Shown in pieces: positions 24,468 through 36,500 of a stretch of DNA of 64,000 nt. The translations under genes were made by a program, and so were the position numbers. The stretch spans positions 44,538,354 to 44,602,353 of the forward strand of contig NC_065536.1 of NCBI RefSeq assembly GCF_932294415.1. The letters are read 5' to 3'. Below the pieces are notes generated by a model, which was given only the letters and a program-made list of their open reading frames with translations, did not search any database and had not been told where the DNA came from. Position 1 is the stretch's first letter, and each line of letters begins with the position of its first letter. The DNA is from Quercus robur (lineage: Eukaryota; Streptophyta; Magnoliopsida; Fagales; Fagaceae).

Positions 24468-24990
24468 CTCTAAGAACTACTAAACAGACTCAACCAACTA
24501 CGGGAGAAGGAGAGGAACAAGAGAAAAATAAACCCAGAAAAGAAAAAACACGAGTTAGTGAAGGTAGGAAACTTACAGAAAAGAGGAAAACTGCCTCGGG
24601 CAGGCTTTTTGTGTTGGAGATAAACTTGAATGTAGATGAAGGTTTGGATGAACCCAGAATATGTGTGCTAGAACTCTTAAGCGCAAAAGTGAAGAGACCA
24701 ATCAGTTCCAAAAATCATTTGTACCTCTCATCGAAAGTAACTGTACAAATTTTCCCGCCCATAAAGGCAAGGAAATCTCAACCGTTAGATCACCATCGTG
24801 CCGTTGAACGTGGGAAGCACAGAGCCGCCCGCATTTAATGAGGACACGTTTCACGTTCCAAAAGTTCCAGGAACGTGTCTCAGGCAGACGAAGAGTCTCG
24901 AGAATCGATAGGTGACAAGGATTGACAAGCTTTGGCAGAAGCCTGATGTCATCAAAACCCTCCTATCCAGCTGAGGATCCGGACAGCAGG

Positions 24991-25005
24991 ATTTTGAGGG
25001 GCTAT
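24991..25005 (+). other. Polypurine tract of the 20-kb element
   Basis: ATTTTGAGGGGCTAT lies directly before the 3' LTR. The same ATTTTGAGGGGCTA precedes the 3' LTR of the 40-kb element. Confidence 0.75.
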
Positions 25006-25707
25006 TGTGGGGCCAGAGAACTTACGACCCGGCCCACTTTCCACTAGGGCCCAAGGCCTGTGCCGAGGAGGGTAGTTGCCGAGGACGAGTAGGGAAAGAC
25101 CAAATAGCCTAGAGACGCAGTTGAGGATAACCCTGTCTTCGGCATCCTAAGACTTCGAAGGGAAGAGTGACATGTCATCAAAGGCAGCCTCCAAAAGGCC
25201 CCCAGAAGAAGAGGCGAGTAGAATGGGACTCACGTAAGGGTACGGTGTGGAGGTGGTTCAAGGTAAATACGTCCCCTCCGCATTGAATGCGTCCACAAAC
25301 GTCCTAACCATATTAATGGGAAAAGACGCTTGAACAGTGTGGCTTCGGTTATTGCAACTAACAAAAAGCAAGGGGAGGCGGCTGATGGGATAGGTACTTG
25401 AATGGGCACCTGCCTGATCAACAGGTGGAGGGCCAGGATCAGCCAAGAGGGCTATATAATGTGAAGACTGACGCACCAAAGAGGGGGCTGGGAAAAAAAG
25501 GCCAAGAACCAGAGCCTCCCAAACTGTATCGAGGAGAAAGAATCCTCAAGCGAACACGGTTTAAATTTGTATGAACACTACGTCTAACCGCCGTTCGGTG
25601 ACCAAGGCCTAGCCTTTCAAACCCACGCTTTACAAATTATATTATTTGGGCCATTTTACGTGCGAACCCAGTATCATTTTGTGGTCGTTACAAATCGAGT
25701 CCTTACA
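25006..25707 (+). repeat. 3' LTR of the 20-kb element
   Basis: Same start and end as the 5' LTR, with TATATAAT at 25453. It is 4 bp shorter owing to two small indels (for example a C-run at about 25200). Confidence 0.9.
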
Positions 25708-25965
25708 ACTATCAAGCCTTTTAACTTTAAGAAAGTATCTCATGCATTCAATAAATATACATCCTCATTCTTATAATATATAGGTCACACACGAGTCTGG
25801 GCTCACACATTGTAAGAGTAAGGATACATATATTTAATTAATGAGATAATTATTACTTAGCTATGGTGGAATTTCCAACAACAAGGATATGGTTGCAAAT
25901 CCTTAAGGTACATCTTACCTTATTGTAACAAAATATATATATATATATATAGATGAAATTTGCCA

Positions 25966-26113
25966 ACTTATTTTTGCTAATATTTATGGGCTTCACTGCA
26001 CTTTTTGGTACTGTTTATAAGGATTTCAGCTAACTTTTACCTTTATTTACAGTACTTTCAGCAAAAAAAAATTCAGTTTCAACAAAATAAACAGATCTCA
26101 AACAAATCCGTAT
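25966..26113. repeat. Probable MITE-derived fragment
   Basis: Non-coding stretch with TTTTTGGTACTGTTTATAAG, TACAGTACTTTCAGC and AATAAACAGATCTCAAACAA, the sort of end sequence seen in dispersed woody-plant MITEs. Only one end is convincing. The rest of 25708-26399 shows no gene. Confidence 0.35.
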
Positions 26114-26399
26114 AAAATGATTTCTCCGTCCATTTTGAGAAAGGAAGCATAAATGCTAATCGAAATCCCCACGCTTAAAGGATATCAAAGATGCAATTTT
26201 TAGCTTAGGCTCTTATTAAGCTCCATGGTCGGATGGAATGTCAACCCTTTGTTTTATTATTATTTTTTTCATACAAATTCTACTGAGACGTAGTGAAAGT
26301 TTTTCTAAGCTTTTTCTCAAGAGGCTACATGCTTAAACAAATTAGTCATATTTTTTGGCGTTCACTCCAACAAGTGAAAGTGTAACTACAATGCGACAG

Positions 26400-28030
26400 T
26401 TCAAACCCATTAACATGTTTACACTGCTATCTCCAAGATACTGGCAAATAGATTGAAGAAAATCCTCCCAAAACTGATTTCCCCATGGAAAATAGCCTTT
26501 GTCCTTGGTAGAAAGATCCAAGAAAATAGCCCTTGACCACAAAATAACCCATATGGTGAAGAAGAAGACAGGGAAGACATGATGGATGGGCTTAAAGTTG
26601 AATATGGAAAAATCATACAATTGAATGGGGTGTTGTTTCCTTGTAAATATAATGAAGGGTTTGGGGCTTCTAGAGAAGTGGATTAATTGGGTTGAGCAAT
26701 GGATATCCATTACCTCCCTCTCTATTTTGATCAATGGGAATCCCCATAGCTTGATTCACCCACTGAGAGGTCTAGACAAGGCAATCCCCTATCTCCATTC
26801 CTTTTTATGTTAGGAGCTAAGATATTGGCAAGACTGTTGGAAAGATAGGTGGTAGCGACCAAATCAATGGCATAAGCTTGGTGAGGGATTGTTGTCCTAT
26901 AACCCTCTTCAGTTTGCATATGATTTTTTTATCTTTGCAAAAGCTGATAAAAAATGTGACAGACCACCAAAAACACCTAAAAAACTTATTAGAGATTAAC
27001 ATCACTGAGAGTAATGGGAAATTTTTGGGACTTCCTCTACCCTTAGGTATAAATAGAAAAGAAGTTTTGGTAGAGGTTGATCGAGAAGCTCAAGAAGATG
27101 TTGCAAGGGTGAAAATTGAAAATCCTATCCTAATTCCTAAGTAGCAAGGACAACACTAATCAGGCCAGTCTCCTCATCAATCCTAGCCCATCACATGCCA
27201 ACTTTATTATTTCTAAAGATTGTGACATCCCAACTTAATGCCCTCAATTATAATTTTTGGTAGGGTATAAATGAGGGAAAGGGAAAGACTTGCTAGTTAA
27301 GGGTTAGAAATCGATTTGTAAACATAAAGAGAAAGGTGGCTTAAGCTTAAATTTGTATAAGGATGCAAACCAAGCATTAGTGGTCAAGCAACATGGGAAG
27401 TAGCAACTAATGCAAACAAGAAGTGGGTGGAGCTCTTTAGGAAATTTTTTCCCCAAGAGTTTGAATTTCCTAAGCATACACCCTCTGAAACAAGCATCAT
27501 GGATATGTCAAAGTATCTTTAACCACATACAAATAATAAGGAAGGGATAAATTGTAAGATTAGAAACAGATTCAGTACTTGGTTAATTATAGGAAGACCC
27601 GTGTATCCTAACACAGCCAAATTTCTAACCATGACCAAGAGCTTATATGACTCGTCCCCAAAACCACTTAGTGGCTAATCTTGTAGACTGAGACACAAGA
27701 CAATGGGATAAAGGAAAATTTGGTGCCATTTTATTTTCTCCTACAAAATAGAGAATACTTAATGATAAATTTGCGTAATGAAATGAACCTTCCACTGTAG
27801 AAGAGTGAGTGAAGATCAATCTGGAAAAAAAGATACATGAACGCTTACAATTCTTCCTATCTAAAATAGCTTGGGATCTGTTACCAGTTAGAAGCTTAAA
27901 GGTTTCCTATCCCCTCAAGGCCTCAACTGATTTTTTTCCTATGCAATATGAACGAGGAATCAATAGAACACTTTTTTATACAGTGCCTAGTAGTAGATCA
28001 ACTATGGTTAGCATTGTGGTTGATAAATTT
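26400..28030 (+). pseudogene. Decayed L1-type LINE (reverse transcriptase to zf-RVT)
   Basis: Scattered over three frames are pieces of a plant L1 ORF2. Near 26450-26530 is an NRLKKILPKLIS-like stretch. At 26640-26800 comes GFGxxxKWINWVEQ and SILINGNPHSLIHPLRGLDK, then FAYDFFIF near 26915, the FADD active-site segment with the Asp pair altered. NALNYNFWWGINEG lies near 27240 and KEKGGLSLNLYKDANQALVV near 27330. At 27815-27990 HERLQFFLSKIAWDLLPVRS matches the zf-RVT end domain. Many stops and frameshifts make it a fossil. No poly-A tail or target duplication was found. Confidence 0.75.
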
Positions 28031-28145
28031 ACAAAGAATGCTACCAGTCAATGTCAAAGGAACACTTTTTTTTATATACTGAACCAGTCTTCAGCATTGG
28101 AATTAGAAAAGAAACTGGTTAGAAGTTTTTCAATTATGGATTTTA

Positions 28146-28294
28146 CTAATGTGTGCCCTAAGGGCACACATTAATTTCCATTTTTGGAAATAATTTTCTC
28201 GAATATTGAAAAAGTAATGACAGCTTTTTCAATTATCGAGAAAAAGTTTTCAAAAATAGAAAGTTTAATGTGTGCCTTAAGGGTACACATTAAC
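28146..28294. mobile_element. Foldback MITE with palindromic ends (about 149 bp)
   Basis: Each end is itself a near-perfect palindrome: TAATGTGTGCCCTAAGGGCA continuing to CACATTA on the left, and TTAATGTGTGCCTTAAGGGT continuing to ACACATTAA on the right. The sequence between also forms inverted arms (TTTTCTCGAATATTGAAAAA against TTTTTCAATTATCGAGAAAA). It sits just downstream of the LINE remnant. No coding capacity. Confidence 0.7.
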
Positions 28295-30109
28295 CGGACC
28301 CTTCAATTATTCGAGGCTATTTTGTCTGATAATCTTTGGGTGGTGAGGAGTAGAGAGCTAGACGCCTAGACTGGACCAAGAAATCGTGGCTTCAGCCTTC
28401 CAGTTTTCTTTTATATGTTGCTACTTTTAGTATGTGTAATATGCGTGTGAGAGAAAATAGCAATGAACCAACCTATTTACTGCCCTAGTGGGCCGCCTTT
28501 TGTAACTAGATCAGGTTGGTCCCCAACACCCACTTATTTAGGAGTGTATCTCAGGCCCATATCATGGACCCAAGCCCCTTCCTCCTTTTGTATTTCAGTA
28601 TTTGTGTTAAAAAAAAATGTATTTTCTTTCCAAAAAGAAGGTCTACATTTCTTAAAGACAAAACAAAATATCAAAATTTAATTTGCATCATGCAAAGCAT
28701 GGTTGTCAAAATCTCGATCTGGATCCTACGATCCTACGATTTTACGATTCCACCTACTTAAAACGATTCAGATCTTTCAAGAATTTTTGCGATCATTCAG
28801 GATCTGTAGAATCATACGATTTTGAAGATCCCAAACGACCTTGATTTCTTATAATATTCTTTAACTTAACAGAAGACTCAGTTGGATACAAATGAAAAAC
28901 AAAATCTCAATAGATTAAGTTTTTTCGCTCTAATGTAAAGAGAGTGTCAATTGGACTCAAATAAAAAATATCCCAAAAAAGTTTCATGTTTGAAGGTTTT
29001 GGCCTCTTTAAATGATGCTTACAAATGGATGTAGTGATGTATAGTAATTATATCAATGAATGTATAATTTATGTGATTATTTAACATACCAATATGTAAT
29101 TTTTGTTTTTTTTCTCAAATAATGTGGAAAATTCAAATTCATTTTTTTCATATAAAAAAAATTGGACAGTGTCATTTTTAAAACATGCTTCTTTTAAAAT
29201 TAAATAAATAAATAAATAAAATTGATAGTTAAAAGGAGAGAGAATTTGAATTTTGGATATCCTTTTCAAAAATTCCAGGAAGACTCAAGTAGATGAACGA
29301 CTTTTGACATATGCTCTCGCAACGCAAAATAATTCATTCACTCATTGAAAATAGAGCTTAACCGTGACGCACAAGTTGGTGCTGGTTCGGTATTTTAGCT
29401 GTAGAGACTAGAGAGCGCTGTGAATGTAGAGGTCATAAATTAAGCTCGTTCCTCCTACCCTTGGCCAACATGTAAGAGAGTGGCGGCTAGTTGGCTTGGC
29501 TGCTTATGACAAACTAGTTGGAGTGGCTCCTAAGCTCGTAAGCAAACCCAACTTGCTTGACACAAAAAGATTCTAAAATATAAATAATCACGAAGTTGTT
29601 TTGTTCCAAATTTGAATCTCGACCATTTTCTTTTTCTTTTTCTTTTTCTTTCGGGACTAAAAATTTGATGTTGACCAGTAAAGAAAATCATCATATGCGT
29701 CGATATGAAGATAAAATCTGCCGACAGTTATATAGCACACGGTTCTCAATTGATAAACATTATTAGAATAGTTTGCAAGAGACAAACAACCACAAGTACA
29801 ACCACCACAACATGTAACATGTAATAACAAAGATGATAACATAATAACCATAACCAAATGGTCGCTCAACAATTCTGGTTGAGCAAAAAACAAAAAAAAA
29901 CAAAAAAAAAAAACTTTTAATCAAGAGTGGATTGCCGATCAGATTTTCTTCTTTCTAAGTTTTTGTCGTTTTGTTTAAAATCATTCCACACTCCAAATGG
30001 GAATGTGGCTTATACCTTTCACTCAATTGTAATGTAATGCCCCTCTCCACTCCACTAGTAATTATCATTTGTCACAGCTTTCATCTTCATAGAAAGCTTA
30101 AATATCAAA
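28295..30109. other. Intergenic, no gene seen
   Basis: Contains a fragment at about 28700-28850 rich in CCTACGATTTTACGATTC-like motifs, which resembles one end of a dispersed woody-plant repeat. Also a pyrimidine (TTTTTC)n run at 29627-29652. No coding segment; the last 200 bp are probably the PPR gene leader. Confidence 0.5.
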
Positions 30110-32104
30110 ATGTATGTCCTTCCGTCCACACACACACGGCTTCAGCATTATTGTTTCATGTCCGAGAAGCCGCTTAAAACTACCCAATTTAAGCATTCCC
30201 GTAGTCTTCGAATCAAAGCTAAAACCAATGTGTCTGGTGAGTTAGCGTTGGACTACCAAGTGTTCGATGAAATTCCTGTTTCAGACACATTTGCTTGGAA
30301 CAATCTTATCCAAACCCACCTCACCAATGGAGATTTTGACCTTGTCCTTTTGACTTATCTACAAATGCTACTCCGGTGTGTTCGTCCTGATAGGCACACT
30401 CTCCCTCGCGTTTTAGCTGCTTCTTGTCGTTGTGGTGATATTTTTGTTGGCAAACAACTTCATTGCCATGCTCTCAAGCTTGGCTTCTCTTTAGACCACT
30501 ATGTACTCACTGCTTTGATCGAAATGTATGGCCGTCTTGATGGCGTTAATACAGCAAGGTGGCTTTTCGATAAGTCCCCTAGTAGGAATTCTGTTTCTTG
30601 GACTCTGCTAGCCAGGTTGTATATCATGGAAAATAAACCCAGTTTGGCTATTGGTATGTTTAATCAAATGGTTGACTTAGGAGTTGAGATAGATTCAGTG
30701 GCGTTGGCAACTGCAGTTGGTGCCTGTGGCATGTTAAAATCCCTGCAACAAGGGAGGAAGCTCCATGAGATCACTAAGAAATGTGGGCTAGAGTTTGATG
30801 CGTTGGTCAGCAATTCTCTCTTGAAAATGTATACAGATTGTGGTAGTATTGAAGATGCTCGGGCAATTTATGATCAAATGCCATTGAAAAATGTCATTGC
30901 AGGAACAACAATTATTAATGGTTATGTGAGGAAAGGAGGATTCAATGAGGCTCTTAAATTGTTCCGGCAGATGAATATGGATGGATTAAAATCTGATTCA
31001 CTAACATTCTCTAGTGTTCTCCCAGCTTGTGCAAGAATGGCTGCACACAAGCATGGCAAAGAAATTCATGGCTATCTGCTTAGAAACAGTATTGACTTGA
31101 ATCTCATGGTCCAGAATGCTGTCATGGACATGTATGTGAAGTCGGGATTTATCGAATACGCTTCAAGGATTTTTGTAAGGATGAAGGATAAAGACCTTAT
31201 TTCATGGACTCTGATGATATTGGGCTATAGCTTACATGGACAAGGAGCGTGCGGAGTTGATTTGTTCTGCGCAATGGAGAGAAAGTCGACCATACAAATA
31301 GATCAAGTCACATATGTTGCTGTCCTTCATGCTTGTAGCACTGCACGCATGGTTGAACAAGGAAAGTTTTACTTCAACTGCATTAAGGCACCAAATGTCT
31401 CAAACTGCTCTTTAATGGTTGCTCTTCTAGCTCGTGCTGGACTCTTTGAGGAGGCAAGGATCTTTATTGGGGAACAAAAAATTGAAAGGCACGTTGAGGT
31501 ACTTAGAGCACTGCTAGATGGCTGCAGAAATCACCAACAATTAGCGTTAGGCAAGCAAGTCATTGAACAGCTCTGTGAATTGGAACCTCTTAATGCTGAG
31601 AACTATGTGTTACTGTCTAACTGGTATGCTAATAGCGCAAGATGGGACAAGGTCGATAAATTGAGACAAACAATACGTGACATGGGTTTGAAGCCAAAGA
31701 AAGCGTATAGTTGGATAGAGTTCCGAAATAAAGTTCACGCATTTGCGACGGGGGATGTATCCCACCCAAGATCACAGAAAATATATTGGGAATTAGAGTG
31801 TTTGATAAAGAAAATGGAAGATGAAAAACATCAGCCTAATCCAGATTTTAGTCTCCATGATGTAGAGGAAGAACGAGAGTGCATTCAAATTGGGCATAGT
31901 GAAATGTTGGCCATTTCTTTTGGGCTCATCAGCACACAACCTGGTGCAACGATTCGTGTAATTAAAAACCTCCGTGTGTGTCGCAGTTGCCATGATTGTG
32001 CGAAGTTTATATCAAAGATTGCAGGACGAGATATCATACTTAAGGACATAAATTGTTTCCATCATTTTAAAGATGGATTTTGTTCATGTGATGATTTTTG
32101 GTGA
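30110..32104 (+). CDS. PLS-class pentatricopeptide repeat protein, DYW subclass
   Basis: Intronless 664-residue protein. Residues about 60-530 are successive PPR motifs (for example NSLLKMYTDCGSIEDARAIY, NAVMDMYVKSGFIEYASRIF), followed by the E region and a DYW domain. The latter has HSEMLAI with the zinc-binding and catalytic HxE (His596, Glu598) and CRSCHDC (Cys627, Cys630). It ends HHFKDGFCSCDDFW, with DFW in place of the usual DYW. Such proteins bind organellar RNA, one base per repeat, and the DYW domain deaminates C to U; the usual site is chloroplast or mitochondrion. The start at 30110 gives MYVLPSTH; 30158 (MSEKPLKT) is an alternative. The N-terminus is short and starts almost inside a repeat, with only a weak basic Ser/Thr stretch as transit signal. 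Confidence 0.9.
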   Translation: MYVLPSTHTRLQHYCFMSEKPLKTTQFKHSRSLRIKAKTNVSGELALDYQVFDEIPVSDTFAWNNLIQTHLTNGDFDLVLLTYLQMLLRCVRPDRHTLPRVLAASCRCGDIFVGKQLHCHALKLGFSLDHYVLTALIEMYGRLDGVNTARWLFDKSPSRNSVSWTLLARLYIMENKPSLAIGMFNQMVDLGVEIDSVALATAVGACGMLKSLQQGRKLHEITKKCGLEFDALVSNSLLKMYTDCGSIEDARAIYDQMPLKNVIAGTTIINGYVRKGGFNEALKLFRQMNMDGLKSDSLTFSSVLPACARMAAHKHGKEIHGYLLRNSIDLNLMVQNAVMDMYVKSGFIEYASRIFVRMKDKDLISWTLMILGYSLHGQGACGVDLFCAMERKSTIQIDQVTYVAVLHACSTARMVEQGKFYFNCIKAPNVSNCSLMVALLARAGLFEEARIFIGEQKIERHVEVLRALLDGCRNHQQLALGKQVIEQLCELEPLNAENYVLLSNWYANSARWDKVDKLRQTIRDMGLKPKKAYSWIEFRNKVHAFATGDVSHPRSQKIYWELECLIKKMEDEKHQPNPDFSLHDVEEERECIQIGHSEMLAISFGLISTQPGATIRVIKNLRVCRSCHDCAKFISKIAGRDIILKDINCFHHFKDGFCSCDDFW

Positions 32105-33505
32105 TTTTTTACCTGGATTATCTTTATTCTCCAGTTATTTGGGTCATGGAATTTGCATTTGACATAAGAATTTATTTATTATTTGATGTTAAAGCAAAGC
32201 CGAAAGGAGAGAAGATTTATAAGGTTAAGTGTGATGCCTTCACGAGGGTCAGAAGGGCAAAATCTCAAATTATCGACCCTTGACATTTTTCAGAATTTGA
32301 AACTGATTCTTAGAAAAATGTGAAATACAGCAGGTATATTATTCTACTCTAATAGGTCCTTTCTTTATTTCTTTATTTTTTTAAAAATATATAATATTCC
32401 AATAAAATTTGGAAGTTCTACAAAAGATCCCAATTCTTTTTGTAGGTGCAATTGCAACTATAGAGCATTTCAACTCTCTTGATTATTATATATAATGCTC
32501 TGGGTACAATTGCTCCTAGATAAAGCATGGCTCAGCCCCTCAACAGGGCATTGCCCTCCATTCGAGAGCTATGGCCTAACAGATACCTCTGGAAGAACTT
32601 GTTCCTTCCCCCACCTCCACCAGATTGATTCACTAATCCACATTAACGCCCTGGAACGGCAGTGGCACTTATCACACAAGATGTCTGCCAACACATAGGC
32701 CCATTTCTCCGAAAGAATTTACAGCTGAAACATTTGCATATTTAAGTACCACAAAAAAAAAAAAAAAAAAAAAAAAAACCTCCTCCAGCTAATTACATCA
32801 ACAAACAAAAGCAAACAGTTCTGCTACAGTTTTTCATAGAAAAATTCATATACTCTCTCATAAACTCCTTTTACAGAGACCCATAACAACACAATACACT
32901 TTTTTTTGGTGACATTTTTGTTGTCACCAGACTTTTCCAAAAGCAAATGCCTCTGGTTACAACTTATTTTTGCAGGTTTTTGAAGAAACTGTTTGACAAA
33001 ACTGTAACCAGAAAAGTACGGTTTTAAAAACACCCAGACCAACTGACACTCCATAAAATGTTGACCGCCACAGATGGACAAAGAATAAAAAGGAACAAGG
33101 AGTACCACCCTCAGATGCATGCACAGACCAAAGGTAATCAACAAAGTGACAATCAAAGCATGGCTGGTTTGGAACATGATCAGGATCCTAGTAGCTCAAT
33201 ACAACCAGCCACATGGTTGAAAATTACCTTCCTGTCAAAATGATGGGGGGTTTTATGAAACAATATGATAACTACTACCGAAAAAAGAAGCACCATATTA
33301 CGCAACGTAAACAACAATCAATATTCTGCCAAAAAAAACCAATCAATACTAACAGAGTTTAGCTAGCTATACCAATTTAAGTACTCTAAAATAGAACAAG
33401 AAACGAAAATTCAGGAAACATCACTTAAGGAGAATCCAGCTAGACAGTCCCTATCTCCTCAAAATTGTAGAGGTAACAACCAAAGACAATTCATAGGTTC
33501 CTAGT
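32105..33505. other. Intergenic between the convergent PPR and calnexin genes
   Basis: Holds the 3' untranslated regions of both genes, which converge here. A poly-A run lies at 32753-32778. The frames seen on either strand are short and unconvincing. Confidence 0.5.
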
Positions 33506-36500
33506 TCAGTTTTCCCTTCTAGTAGACCTCCTTCGAGGAGGAGCAGCAGCAGCATCCTCCTCCTTCTCATCCTCATCTTCATTCTCCACACTGGTTCCTT
33601 GATTGTCGGATGGCTCTGCAGGTGGAACCCTATTTGTTTCAGTATTGACCTGCATGTTTCAGGAAGAAAGAATATTAATACCAAGTATGATGATGTAGTC
33701 TCTAACCCTTAATTAGAATAATTCTCATAGAAATGCAATGATGATGTGATATGTAAAAACATACAGCAGCCTTTTTGCCACCAAAAAGGAGTCTGAAGAA
33801 AACTGTCAAAATAATAAGCACGACTGAAACAATAACACCAATGGTTATATCGGGTTGTTGTTCTCCCTTTTCAATGAGATCCTGCAAGAAAAAGATTTAA
33901 TCCCAGTTATAGAACCTCCCCAAGCTAATTAAAGAAGAGGATTAGATAGATCTGTATAAATGATGACAAGTTCTTCAACTTACAATGATCTTCGGTTTGT
34001 ATGCCTCCAAGAAGGGAATGTCAACTATCTTGTAAAGAAGGTCAAAAACCTTCTTCTGCAAGTATTGATCCAAGAAATTTGTTAAGCAAGGAAAAACAAG
34101 AATCCTTAGAATGCAAAGAAAACCAAAATATAAAAGGAGAAGAGACTACCTTGAAGCCAGAGAGACCATCAGATTCACCAGCTGCTGCTTCTTCAGCCTT
34201 TTGTTTCTCTTTCTCAGCTTCAAACTTTGGCTTCCATGTTGTTAGCCTGTATGATTCTGCAACCTTCTCATCACCAGCAATGAGAATATTGTCAAACAAT
34301 ATGCCATCCTGCATTGTCCAGATCTCAATGCCAATGGCAGCAATGGGCTCAAAATCAGGTTTCTCAAGCTCAAAGTAATCAGGGTTTGGGATTTCTTGAG
34401 GTTTCCATATGCCCTTATAATTTGGGTTATTAATTAGAGGAGCATGCCACTTTCCTTTATAAGCAGGGTTCCTCTTTGTTGGCCTCTTCCACTCACCACA
34501 GCCAGGTGCAGCCTCACACTTTGGGTTATCAATTTTTGGTGGCTCCCATTCACCATCTTCCTCATCATCCCAGTCTTCTGGTTTTGAAGCATCAGGATCA
34601 TCAATCTCCTCAGGCTCATCATCCAACCATCCTTCAGGTTTCACAGCTTCCTCATCCTCAATTTCCATGGGTGCATCCTCATCCCAATCATCTGGCTTCA
34701 CAGCATCTGGATCTGGAATCTTATCCCGCTCATCCCAGTCCTCTGGCTTCTTATCATTGGGGTCAGGAATTGTCTTGGCCGGAACTAGAGGTGGCTCGAA
34801 ATCTTCAGCAGAGAGGAAATTTGCCTTCTTCTTCTCCTCCCCATCTATTAGAATACTAACTTCATTATCAGGTCTTAGTATTGCAGTATAGACATGGGAG
34901 AGTTTGTCAGAGGGCACAGAAGGAGGGTACTTGAGATGGTGCTCAACATACTCCCCACTTTTGGGGTTCTTGTGCTTAAGGATGAAGTGCACCTTGTTTG
35001 TGGAGCCACATTTGTCAGGTCCAAACATTATAGAGTATGGAGAATCATTATCAAACTCCTTTGCTAGCCATCCAGCCTCTTGGGGTCGAAGGTACTTCAA
35101 GTATGCCCCACCACATTCTAGACCATCCTGGAGCCGAACCTCAAACTGCAGGACAACTGTTCCATCCTTGAGGTTCACAACGTGGTCAAGCTCTTTTACT
35201 ATTGCATACTTCCTTGCCTTCTCGCTAACCAAAAGGCCATAGTCATCATGTCCCTCACTTTTTGAATGCTTCCAGACACCTAAATCCAAAATTCATATTA
35301 CTATAAAATCATAATCTGCAAACAAGTAGGGAAATCACATAGGAGCAGATAAACCATGTAAAATGTGACTGAGTCAATTGGAAAGGTTTGGAAATTACTG
35401 GAATGCTTTATTATTATTTATTTTCTTAAGATTACTACTATGAAGACCTGTGATATGACTGTTGCATCACCATCAACATTAACAGTTAAAACCACAACAC
35501 AACTTATAATAGAACTGCATCCATTCCAACAATGGCAACCATAATTTACAAAACAAGACACATCAACAACCCAGGTGGTGAAGCCACTAAGGGGCCATGG
35601 TCTCCCCCCCCCCACCCCCCCAAAGTACAATCTTATTATTTATTATTTATTTACTTTATATGTATATACATAAAACCATGTATAGATAGCACACTCCAAA
35701 TTCCAAACTTTTATACATGTAGACATGTAAAGACATTTTCAGTATTTAGAACTTACCGCCCCAAAATTATCTCTTTGCAACTTTTTCGATAATGGTCCAT
35801 ATCCCACAATTTTGTCCCAATTTAACTTTCCACAAATAAAAATAAGAGAATAATAAAGTAGCATGGTTCTCTCGTGAGTCATGACTCAACCAAAAAGAAA
35901 AATAAAATCCACCTGTTTTCTTTTACACTATGTTAGGATACTTAATTGTGCCTTTTTTTTTCTTTTTTCTTTTTTTTTTTTTACACTTTGCTTTCAAAAA
36001 TAATTGTGACTAGTGGCAGAGTCCTTCTAGATATGTTTCATATTCCGATAGTTACAACGGGAGGGGGATTTGAATCTTGGATGTCTATGTTGGAAACACC
36101 AAGAGGTGTCAACCAATTGAGCTACAAGACCCTTGGCAACTGGACATTTTCATTTCACCATGTAATGCTCTCCAATATTAAGTGGTGGTAAGAAAATGTA
36201 AGTTCTTTCCCAATTGCTTTCTTTCTTTTCCCTATATTTTTAATTGATTTCCTTTTGCTTAATTTAAAAAATATATATAATTCTTTATTCTCATCCATAT
36301 TTGATTTCATTCAAAATAATGTTATTGCCAATTTACTTTCACATATAAATAAGTTCAAATGATTTGACATAGGATTCATATAGACATTTCCACAAGCACC
36401 TAATAGGCTCCTTGCAGGGTCCCCAACATTGATACATTGGAATGAATTTCCACCCTCCCTATTGAAAGACATCACGATCAGATCATATCACAAACCACGA

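Larger units (their letters stand above)
20152..25707 (+). mobile_element. Complete LTR retrotransposon without gag-pol (LARD-like), target duplication ACTAT
   Basis: Two LTRs (706 and 702 bp) in direct orientation start TGTGGGGCC and end CCTTACA. They flank a 4.1-kb interior with a primer site, a tandem repeat, a long antisense ORF and a polypurine tract. The 5 bp on both sides, 20147-20151 and 25708-25712, are ACTAT, so both ends are exact. No gag, protease, reverse transcriptase or integrase is present. By eye the LTRs differ by about 30 substitutions and two indels (about 4%), mostly transitions, so the insertion is not recent. It must have moved using proteins from a relative such as the element at 55397. 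Confidence 0.9.

Noticed and set aside
26625-26813. Small expressed peptide
   Set aside because: It is a fragment of LINE reverse transcriptase, with the motif LINGNP and adjoining pieces in other frames.
34476-34859. Plus-strand 127-codon ORF opposite calnexin
   Set aside because: Shadow of calnexin exon 3. The acidic repeats of the P domain read as His/Pro/Ser-rich on the other strand.
36060-36130. Possible tRNA gene
   Set aside because: A and B boxes are present but no cloverleaf closes; better explained as a SINE head.
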